Assembly (NCBI GenBank): GCA_003669255.1
Contig: QWPO01000113.1
Span: 1 to 6,327, forward strand
Direction: 5' to 3'
Source: Planctomycetota bacterium
Lineage (GTDB): Bacteria; Planctomycetota; Planctomycetia; Pirellulales; UBA1268
DNA length: 6,327 nt
Shown here in pieces: positions 1 to 6,282 of the stretch (positions within the stretch are counted from its first letter, which is position 1; the number at the start of each line of letters is the position of its first letter). The notes below the pieces were generated by a model. The model saw only the letters and a program-made list of their open reading frames with translations, was not told the origin of the DNA and did no database searches. The translations under genes and the position numbers were made by a program.

Positions 1-3000
1 AGCGTGATCCATACGCCGAAGAGGTGCGACCGAGTGGTGGCGGTGTTCGCGAGCCGCGTCGCGGTGTAGAGCGAGTGTACCGGTGCAAATTTCGCTGCGT
101 CGTCGAGGGCCTGATTAGTGTCCTCAATCGGATTCGCTGCCGCCGGGGCGCTGCCGGATAGCGCTAGGAGCGCCTGGATCGACTTCGCCGGAGCAAGCGA
201 GAGCTTCGCGCCGTTGTTCGGTGGCGTGGTGTTTGGATCATCTCCCCGGGTCTTCACCGGCCCGTCGGGATCGCCGTTGGTCTTCACGAGGGGCCCGGCT
301 ACGACTGCGTTCCAAACGTCGTCGGCGACAACCGTGTTGAGGTTCACACGGCCCGGCTCGCGATAGGCCGAGAGTTGGTTTACCGAGGTCGTCACCTGAT
401 CGATGCCGGCGAGGCGTGCGAGGTTTCCTGCGGTGTCGGCAACGGTACCATGAATCCCGGCAAAGCGGGTGGGCACGGTCACCGCGTCGAGCAGCGGCGG
501 GTTGTTGAGCGAGCGAAGCAGGCCGACAAGGTAATTGTCGTCGCCGCCCGGCGGCTTGAGTGAGGGCTTTGTGTAGTTCTTCAGAAGGTTTTCAGAGTTT
601 TGCCGCGGCACGAGGAGCAATTCGGGCGAGCCGTTGAGCGGGCGGTTTGGCCAGTGGAAGGCGAGCGGCCGATCCTCCGCGGCGGTGCCGGGAGTAAGTG
701 GAGCGAGCGTCACGGTCGCCGCGGGGACCGCCGCAGGGAAGTCCGACTTCCAGAAAGCCGTCGGACCGCTGGCGACCCGCGTCTTCTTCGATGGCGGGGC
801 GGGGGGGACGCCAGGGGCGACCGGAGTCCGGTTCACCACCTGCACGGTCGCCTGATCGACGACCCGGTAGACCGCCATCGCCGCGAGTGCGGGGCCGGTC
901 AAATTAGTCGGATCGGCAGTGGGATTAAGCGTCCAAGCGGCGTCGCCGCGTTGCACACGAGCTGAGGGATCAGTGAGGCGCTCGAGGTAGATCGTGGCCT
1001 CGCGATTCACCCCCACAGGGCCTGCCGTACCGGGCACGCGGATCGAGGTGAATTTCGCTGAACGCGCGGCGGGATCGACCGTCACAAATGGGGAGTCCGC
1101 GGTCGGTCGGAGGCAAAGCCATCCGTCTGCGGGCACCCGCGGCGTGGTCGCTGGTCCGATCCCAGCCGGGGCGATCTCGTCGCCGCTGGCTGTAGTGGTG
1201 TCGAGTCGTACGTAGCTCGTCTCGTCGCCGGCCACGATACGCAGACGCCAGACGGGATAGATGTCCTTATCGAGGGAATTTACGCGATCTCCACCCGACT
1301 TGCGGCCCAGGTCGAGTTGGTCGAGCGGCCCCTTCGTGGTGTCATTGTCTCTGTAGGCGTCGAGTGCGGGATCGACGGGCTCTCCGGAGATCATCACTGG
1401 CGGGTCGGCGTTGGTGGTCTTCGCGTAGGCCTGGGAATTCCACGGGCGGTGGAGCATCACGTAAAGCTCACCGGTCGTGTCGTCTTCCCAGGCGCTCGTC
1501 TCGGTGATCACGAGTTCCGGCCGCTCCGTGCCGAAGACAAGTTTCCTACCTGTCACGCCCGCGTCGACCTTGCTCGCGTCGCCATCCACCCGCCACCCGT
1601 TAGTCGTACTCGGGTCCGCGTCGTATTCGAACGGCGTCATTGTCGAGTCGGCGTCCCGGTATTCGACGGCGTTCGCGGCCCACTGCGCACACCTGTCGGC
1701 ATTGAAGCCCTTTGTGCCGTTGGCGTCGTTCGAAAGCAGCCAGAGAAGCAGGTAGAGGTCCTGAAAGTAGGCCTGCCGCTGGAGGTAGTACCGGTGATTG
1801 GGGTTGTAGCCGCCAGTCGGCTTTTCGGAGGTGAGGGGCCGGTTGAGGTCGAACCGCTCCCCGCGGGCGATCTCCCGGCCGATGAGCCCCGTGAAGGGAC
1901 GGGAGCCGTTTGTCGTGCCGATCGAGGAATAAAACTCCTTCGGGTCGCCCGAGACGGCGCGCCATAGGGCGCGCTGGGAATCGGCAATGAGCTTAGAGGC
2001 GGTGCCGGTAATGACAGTCGTGTCCCAACTGTCGGTAGTCAGCCGCAGCCGAGATTCCTCGCAGAACGACCCGAGAAGCGCCTCCATCCGTGGCGGAAGC
2101 TTGGCCGAGTCGATGTCGTAAGGGCGGAGGACGTTTTCGAGTTCGGAAAGGTTGAAGAGATTGGCGAAAGGATTGGTGTTCGTGGAGGCCGTTGACAGCC
2201 AGGAATTGCGCGGGGCGCGCAAGTCGAGGCGGAGTTCGTACGGGTCGTCTCGCGTCTCGACGTCGGGATCGGTGTCTGTCGACCATTCCGCCTTCGAGTA
2301 GAGGGTGCGCGGCACGACGCCGGAATTGCTCGTGTCGGGTCCGACGGCGGCCGTCTTCATCCGGCCGTGGAGATCGGGCGGGGCATTGTAGACCGCGCGC
2401 GGCAAGAAGTCCTTCCCCGGATTACCCACTGTCTTCGTCCAGTTGAAGTCCTTGCCGGCGGTGGCGTTCCACCACAGCGGCGGCACGCCTTCGTTCCGTT
2501 CGGTGCGGAGCGGATCGGCTTTTTCGCTGTCGGGCCGAAGCGCGGAGCGGTGGTCGTTGACGGCGCTCGCGGCGTCGTTCTCGTATCGCCGGCCAGGCCG
2601 CATCTTCGGCATGTTCCGAGCAGACCCCGGCAGATGCTCATTTGCGAGGCGGACTTGAGCGCTGGTGAACCGTGCGACTGGCGGCCAAAACGACGCCACG
2701 TCACCACCGCCGTATCTTCCCTCAATAGTGTCGGTCTGAGGGGTGTTAGACAGCGTCACGCCATCGTTACCGATCGAAAAGAACCGGCTGCCAGGTCCAT
2801 ATATCCCATTGGCCTTTTGCGGATCTTGGCCGCTCAAGCGCTGCGCATTGACCCCGAACTGAAAATAGGCCGCCGGATTTTCAATCGGTTTGCCGTTCGC
2901 CACAGGAATCGGGTCCACGCGAGTGCGGTACTTCTGTGGATACAGCAGCCCGTCGTCGGCAAACAGCCGGCCTACCGCCACTTCCGGCGGCCCATACCCG

Positions 3001-4181
3001 GATCCGAGCGGGATGCCGGTGAACGCCCCGCCAGGGAGAGGCACGGTCGGGCCCGACGGCCAGAGTTGATGAGTGCCGTTCGTGGAATTGGCCGGGTAGA
3101 TCATCTGCGACAGCGTGCCGTGTGCGTTGACGTTAATCCGGCCGTCGAGATCGACAACCAGCACCGACGCATGGAGGAGCACCCGATCGCCGTTGGGGGA
3201 AATGATGGTTGGCAGGCCAAAGTCGAGGTAGAAACCGTCGGGAACGCCGTCGTTATCGTTATCGGCTCCGTAGGAAAAGCCGGAGGGTTCCGGAGTGGTG
3301 AGCATCGACAGCTTAGCCGGGGCCGTTCCACTGTTTAAGTATCCAGCCTTCTTTACGACCGACGATGAAATCGACGGACTTGACGGCGAGTGGTCGGGCG
3401 ACATGTCCGCGGGCGCGACGTGGGATAGGAATAAGTTCTGGTCGTCAAATCCGTCCCACGGTTCGTTTGGAGACGTGGGAGTGCCATCGCCCGAGAACTC
3501 GCGGCCGTTAATCAACACCTCACAGTCTGTGTTCGCCGGGACAGCCTGGAAGGGCCGGTTCCGCGGTTGGTTGTCAATCTGGAGGCGGTATGACTTCTTG
3601 TTGTCGTACTTGTTGCCGTTGTCGGTGGCCCGGAGGATCCGGTGGCTCGAGGGCTCGCGGCCGGGGCCGAGGACCGTGATCACGCGGCCGTTCAGGTCGC
3701 ATGCCTCGAAATCGGCAGGAATCCCCGACGTTGGGAAGAACGCTGGGATCGTAAGCAGGGGCGCCTGCTCGAAGACGGGGCGGTTTGCCCCCTCGTCGCC
3801 GAGGGCCTTGGCGTAGCCGCGGAGTGTGTCGTATCCGTACTTGTCAGCGAGAATAGACTCGAGAGAAGGGTCCCCCAATACTCCCGAAAGTTCCGGAAAC
3901 GCGAGTTTTAGCGATAGCGCTCGACCGGTCGGGTTTGTACTCCCTCGAAGCACGCGCAGCATCACGGTATCGAAGAGTTGCGAGTGCGGTAGGCGGACGT
4001 TGTCGCTGCGGAGCGAGAGGCGAGCGAACGACTTCGCCGTCTCCCGTGAGCGCGTGGCGACGACCAGATAGGCCGCCCCGAGCATCATGAACAGCGTGAG
4101 CATCGAGAGCACGACGAGCAGCAGCACGCCACGGCGCTGCGGAAAGTCGCTTTGTCTGTGAAGCCGCTTGTGTGTGATCAT
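1..4181 (-). CDS. giant GspK-like membrane-anchored pseudopilin (3' end outside window)
   Basis: One frame stays open from ATG 4181 to the left edge: 1393 full codons, no stop seen. Residues 1-17 are a basic leader ending QRR; residues 18-42 form a membrane helix (GVLLLVVLSMLTLFMMLGAA). This resembles a pseudopilin N-terminus, but +5 after G18 is Val23, not Glu; lacking Glu5 is typical of GspK, the pseudopilus tip subunit. Seen further on: an Asp-rich loop D307-N-D309-N-D311-G..D315, INVNAHG at 349-355, PYDID near 688, DADSTMTPFEYD at 843-854, ERPELVITET at 886-895, a Pro-rich patch at 1126-1130 and VNLNT at 1279-1283. The DxDS and NVN/NLNT patterns recall GspK's DWxDxDxxP and N[VL]NT, though far more widely spaced. 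GspK is usually about 300 residues, so this is over four times larger. It is probably anchored in the inner membrane with its bulk in the periplasm. An in-frame ATG at 4253 would add 24 residues and overlap the upstream stop as ATGA; I prefer 4181 because it gives a normal short leader. The coding call is near certain; the GspK assignment is inference. Confidence 0.85.
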   Translation of the reverse strand, partial: MITHKRLHRQSDFPQRRGVLLLVVLSMLTLFMMLGAAYLVVATRSRETAKSFARLSLRSDNVRLPHSQLFDTVMLRVLRGSTNPTGRALSLKLAFPELSGVLGDPSLESILADKYGYDTLRGYAKALGDEGANRPVFEQAPLLTIPAFFPTSGIPADFEACDLNGRVITVLGPGREPSSHRILRATDNGNKYDNKKSYRLQIDNQPRNRPFQAVPANTDCEVLINGREFSGDGTPTSPNEPWDGFDDQNLFLSHVAPADMSPDHSPSSPSISSSVVKKAGYLNSGTAPAKLSMLTTPEPSGFSYGADNDNDGVPDGFYLDFGLPTIISPNGDRVLLHASVLVVDLDGRINVNAHGTLSQMIYPANSTNGTHQLWPSGPTVPLPGGAFTGIPLGSGYGPPEVAVGRLFADDGLLYPQKYRTRVDPIPVANGKPIENPAAYFQFGVNAQRLSGQDPQKANGIYGPGSRFFSIGNDGVTLSNTPQTDTIEGRYGGGDVASFWPPVARFTSAQVRLANEHLPGSARNMPKMRPGRRYENDAASAVNDHRSALRPDSEKADPLRTERNEGVPPLWWNATAGKDFNWTKTVGNPGKDFLPRAVYNAPPDLHGRMKTAAVGPDTSNSGVVPRTLYSKAEWSTDTDPDVETRDDPYELRLDLRAPRNSWLSTASTNTNPFANLFNLSELENVLRPYDIDSAKLPPRMEALLGSFCEESRLRLTTDSWDTTVITGTASKLIADSQRALWRAVSGDPKEFYSSIGTTNGSRPFTGLIGREIARGERFDLNRPLTSEKPTGGYNPNHRYYLQRQAYFQDLYLLLWLLSNDANGTKGFNADRCAQWAANAVEYRDADSTMTPFEYDADPSTTNGWRVDGDASKVDAGVTGRKLVFGTERPELVITETSAWEDDTTGELYVMLHRPWNSQAYAKTTNADPPVMISGEPVDPALDAYRDNDTTKGPLDQLDLGRKSGGDRVNSLDKDIYPVWRLRIVAGDETSYVRLDTTTASGDEIAPAGIGPATTPRVPADGWLCLRPTADSPFVTVDPAARSAKFTSIRVPGTAGPVGVNREATIYLERLTDPSARVQRGDAAWTLNPTADPTNLTGPALAAMAVYRVVDQATVQVVNRTPVAPGVPPAPPSKKTRVASGPTAFWKSDFPAAVPAATVTLAPLTPGTAAEDRPLAFHWPNRPLNGSPELLLVPRQNSENLLKNYTKPSLKPPGGDDNYLVGLLRSLNNPPLLDAVTVPTRFAGIHGTVADTAGNLARLAGIDQVTTSVNQLSAYREPGRVNLNTVVADDVWNAVVAGPLVKTNGDPDGPVKTRGDDPNTTPPNNGAKLSLAPAKSIQALLALSGSAPAAANPIEDTNQALDDAAKFAPVHSLYTATRLANTATTRSHLFGVWIT
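234..296 (-). repeat. imperfect tandem peptide repeat within the giant protein
   Basis: Residues 1296-1305 (GPLVKTNGDP) and 1307-1316 (GPVKTRGDDP) are imperfect copies. Both contain GP, VKT and GD in order, and both share the nine bases GTGAAGACC. The repeat follows directly after the VNLNT segment. It is probably a short linker or loop duplication. Confidence 0.5.
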
Positions 4182-4190
4182 GTGTCGTAT

Positions 4191-4197
4191 CTTTCTC
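4191..4197 (-). promoter_or_regulatory. weak ribosome binding site of the giant gene
   Basis: GAGAAAG lies nine bases upstream of ATG 4181. It is a poor match to AGGAGG. The alternative ATG at 4253 has AAGGGG at 4275-4270, sixteen bases away, which is too distant to be convincing. Initiation may depend on coupling to the upstream gene. Confidence 0.35.
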
Positions 4198-4228
4198 GAT
4201 CCGCCGGTCGCTTGCCTCGACCGCCGGT
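4195..4228 (-). repeat. pair of direct repeats, 20-bp period, in the 68-base intergenic gap
   Basis: On the minus strand ACCGGCGGTCGAG (4228-4216) is followed after seven bases by ACCGGCGGATCGAG (4208-4195). The copies are identical apart from one inserted A. They fill the gap before the giant gene and end at its weak ribosome binding site. The period of about two helical turns would suit a dimeric DNA-binding protein, but no function is demonstrated, and a chance or slippage origin is possible. Confidence 0.6.
4205..4223 (-). other. small hairpin in the leader of the giant gene
   Basis: On the minus strand CGGTCG (4223-4218) and CGACCG (4210-4205) form a six-base-pair, GC-rich stem around the seven-base loop AGGCAAG. 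No T-run follows, so it is not an intrinsic terminator. It lies 23 bases upstream of ATG 4181, where it could affect initiation or mRNA stability. Confidence 0.4.
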
Positions 4229-4249
4229 GACATTCCCCGTCCGCAATCC

Positions 4250-5239
4250 TCATCGCGTGTAGCCGCTGGCCCCTTCGATCACGATCATCTGCTCCGCCAT
4301 GCCCACAGAGTCGAGGAGAATACGAACTTCACCCCCAGTTGGCGGCGGGCTGGCGAAGGTGCAGTAGGCCACCAATCCTGTTGGCGAGTCGTCGACGCTA
4401 GCCATCAAGAGCTGGCTCCATCGCTGGTAATGAGCTTCCTCGCCAAACCGCTGTGTCTTCTTTGAATCGTATACAACGGCCCCCGGACGAATCACTTCCT
4501 TGACGGTTCGCCCTGCGGGCAGATCCTTAGAATTCAAAGTCAATGACTGTGTCGCCGGATCAAAGGTCGCCCGCACAGTCAAATCGCCATCTGCCGATGG
4601 AGAGCGGTTGTGAAACACGACGACCGTGAGCTTCGCCACGTCACCCGACAAAGGGAGTCGCTGATTGGTGTTGTCCGCGAGGGCGACGGAGAAAAGAGAC
4701 GTCATCCGGCCTTGGAACGCTCGGGCACCGGCGGATTCGCGGTTCACGGGCGGATCATCGGGACCGGTTCCCGCGCTTGTGACGATGTCGTCGCGACTCT
4801 GAGCCAACAGTCGCATCACCTGCGGCGGTGCCGGGTTCGTAGGGGCTGCGACCAGCGGCGAGGGCGAGTAAACACCCGTTGTCCTGAGCACGGCACCGGC
4901 GGCGAACGGAAAGTTGCGTGGGCCGGAATGCGTGGCAAGCTTCCAGTGCGTATCGAGATCTCCGAGAACGGGATCAAAGATCCAGACCGCGCCGCGTGTC
5001 TGATCGGCGGACGTCCCGGAAATCATCACCGAGTCGGCGCGTGTGAGGCCGAAGGTCACGGCGTCGCTCAGGCCGTTGGCCGCGACGGTGGCGGCCCTGT
5101 CGAGCACAACGGCCCGGGCGGCCTGTGATTGCCCGGCGGGGACGAGCGAGACGACGCTCGTGAGTCCGACGGCGAGGATGCCGATCGAGATCAGTACCTC
5201 CATGAGTGTGATACCCTTGCGGGTGCCCATGTTGCGCAT
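4250..5239 (-). CDS. prepilin-type protein, GspI/PilV-like minor pseudopilin
   Basis: This is a 329-residue protein with a class III (type IV prepilin) signal. The leader M1-K8 is short and basic, with G9 before the cleavage site, then ITLME with Glu14 at +5 and a hydrophobic helix to about residue 30 (ISIGILAVGLTSVVSL). Family knowledge: a prepilin peptidase (PilD/GspO) cleaves after the Gly and methylates the new N-terminus, and Glu5 is needed for assembly into the fibre. The GxTLxEVLxSxGILxVGL pattern is closest to PilV/GspI. The remaining roughly 300 residues have no motif I recognise, contain one Cys (AYCTF), and are longer than a typical GspI of about 120-130 residues. The start follows the previous stop by one base (TGAGATG), implying translational coupling. 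A second ATG at 5230 would give the leader MGTRKG and cannot be excluded. The stop TGA overlaps an in-frame ATG of the next gene. Prepilin family membership is strong; which minor subunit it represents is tentative. Confidence 0.92.
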   Translation of the reverse strand: MRNMGTRKGITLMEVLISIGILAVGLTSVVSLVPAGQSQAARAVVLDRAATVAANGLSDAVTFGLTRADSVMISGTSADQTRGAVWIFDPVLGDLDTHWKLATHSGPRNFPFAAGAVLRTTGVYSPSPLVAAPTNPAPPQVMRLLAQSRDDIVTSAGTGPDDPPVNRESAGARAFQGRMTSLFSVALADNTNQRLPLSGDVAKLTVVVFHNRSPSADGDLTVRATFDPATQSLTLNSKDLPAGRTVKEVIRPGAVVYDSKKTQRFGEEAHYQRWSQLLMASVDDSPTGLVAYCTFASPPPTGGEVRILLDSVGMAEQMIVIEGASGYTR

Positions 5240-5253
5240 CTCACCTACCCCCT
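5240..5253 (-). promoter_or_regulatory. ribosome binding site region of the second prepilin gene
   Basis: The end of the preceding gene contains AGGGGG (5253-5248) and AGGTGAG (5246-5240). The first is eight bases from ATG 5239. The second is adjacent to ATG 5239 and ten bases from the alternative ATG 5230. Both starts can therefore be served, and the motif overlaps the upstream stop codon, consistent with translational coupling. Confidence 0.5.
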
Positions 5254-6269
5254 GCCGGCATCTCGGCTCGAATGAAATCCTGCGATTTGACGACAGTCGA
5301 TTGCCGCGGATTGCACTCGGCCGTCTTCACGATCCCGCTCGCCGGATCGATGCCGATCCAGAACGAGTCGCCGTACTGCCAGTTCGCGCCGAGAGTGTCG
5401 TCGGCCGGGTTGAGCGTTGGCGCGAATGCCGCTCCGGCCCGATCCACTCGGCCAACGAGCAGATACACCGGGCCGGTGAACGACATCCGTCGCGGTGTTG
5501 CAGAATCCTCGATGAACAACTGCCGCACGCGGCCAGTCGCATCGAACAGGATCGTCACCGCGTTTATGGTCGTGCCGGGAGTGAAAAAGAACTGGTAGTT
5601 CGAATTGCCGTATCCCGACCAGGCGAGGTCGATGCAGCGGCCGTCGGGAATCGTGAAGGCTTGCCCGCTTCTCACTGGCTGGCGGAGGATTTCGAAGGGA
5701 TGGCCCACGCCGACGGGTGGCCAAGGGGTGTTGCGATCTGTCTGACCGGTGCGGTCGCCCGTGGACTGTGACCGGAGCAACACGGTCATCGCATTCTCCC
5801 CGAGTTCGTACCAGGGACCGGCACCGTCAAATCGGATCAGGTCGCCTTTAGTGACTTTGCGCTTCGTAAAGTCAGGAGGAGGAATGCCATCCCAATTGAC
5901 GGCCCTTTCGCCGCCTTTGTTGAAGGTCACATCCCCAGGGTCGACTGTGATCGTGACAGTCGAGTCGAGCGACTCTCCTCGATAAACCTGCGGCACGCTC
6001 GACTGGAAGAGGTCAATGGCAAAAGTAGCGCTCGCATTTGTCGGAGGGCGGACGAAAGATACCCCCGCCCACTCGGGCCTGCCGATCGCCCGGGCCTGTG
6101 CCCGGGCAACAAAGGTAGAGGCCACGCGCGCCGCCTCACGGCTTCGACGGTTCTCCGTTGTGCTTGCGACGTTCGGCAGCACTGTCACGGCCAGGAGGCC
6201 GATGATCGCGACGACGACGAGCAACTCGACGAGCGTCATGCCGGCGCGGCGGTGGTGGGTGCTGGCCAT
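5241..6269 (-). CDS. prepilin-type protein, GspH-like minor pseudopilin
   Basis: This is a 342-residue protein with a classic prepilin N-terminus. The leader MASTHHRRAG ends at G10, cleavage falls before M11, then TLVE with Glu15 at +5, a helix LLVVVAIIGLLAVTVLP and Pro32 at +22. The mature protein would be processed by prepilin peptidase and inserted into the inner membrane for pseudopilus assembly. The body is hydrophilic, with two Cys (C212 and C319) and a late stretch GPVYLLVGR at 266-274. The last segment (TLNPADDTLGANWQYGDSFW onward) is acidic. GspH is usually about 150-200 residues, so this version is enlarged. It lies between the GspG-like tail and the second prepilin gene, which is the position of gspH in gspGHIJK operons. 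ATG 6269 is preferred because AGGTGG sits five bases upstream; a GTG at 6278 would add three residues but overlaps that ribosome binding site. The prepilin call is firm; the GspH assignment rests on position and general form. Confidence 0.93.
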   Translation of the reverse strand: MASTHHRRAGMTLVELLVVVAIIGLLAVTVLPNVASTTENRRSREAARVASTFVARAQARAIGRPEWAGVSFVRPPTNASATFAIDLFQSSVPQVYRGESLDSTVTITVDPGDVTFNKGGERAVNWDGIPPPDFTKRKVTKGDLIRFDGAGPWYELGENAMTVLLRSQSTGDRTGQTDRNTPWPPVGVGHPFEILRQPVRSGQAFTIPDGRCIDLAWSGYGNSNYQFFFTPGTTINAVTILFDATGRVRQLFIEDSATPRRMSFTGPVYLLVGRVDRAGAAFAPTLNPADDTLGANWQYGDSFWIGIDPASGIVKTAECNPRQSTVVKSQDFIRAEMPAGGR

Positions 6270-6274
6270 AGCGG

Positions 6275-6280
6275 CCACCT
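6275..6280 (-). promoter_or_regulatory. ribosome binding site of the GspH-like gene
   Basis: AGGTGG lies five bases upstream of ATG 6269 and two bases after the upstream TAG stop. It decides the start in favour of ATG 6269, because the GTG at 6278 falls inside the motif. Confidence 0.65.
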
Positions 6281-6282
6281 GA

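Noticed and set aside
1317..1967. 216-codon plus-strand open frame
   Set aside because: It is antisense to the central block of the giant protein (DADSTMTPFEYD, ERPELVITET). No independent evidence supports it.
2367..3338. 323-codon open frame on the plus strand
   Set aside because: It lies antisense to the giant minus-strand frame, which has a membrane anchor and family-like motifs. The plus translation is Arg/Val-rich with no recognisable domain, as expected for shadow frames in GC-rich DNA.
1..4181. Frameshift or pseudogene in the long frame
   Set aside because: Codon-by-codon reading shows no stop or frame break over 1393 codons, including across the G7 tract. It is truncated only by the window edge.
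4205..4223. Intrinsic terminator before the giant gene
   Set aside because: The stem is only six base pairs and no T-run follows on the minus strand, so readthrough into the giant gene is more likely.
4195..4228. CRISPR-like repeats
   Set aside because: There are only two short copies separated by seven bases, with no spacer-length interval and no cas genes.
3844..4233. 129-codon minus-strand frame starting in the gap before the giant gene
   Set aside because: It overlaps the start of the giant gene in another frame. Its product is Arg/Ala-rich with no domain, while the giant frame encodes a proper membrane anchor there.
5043..5771. 242-codon plus-strand open frame across the junction of the two prepilin genes
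   Set aside because: It is antisense to two genes with clear prepilin N-termini. Its product is low-complexity and has no motif.
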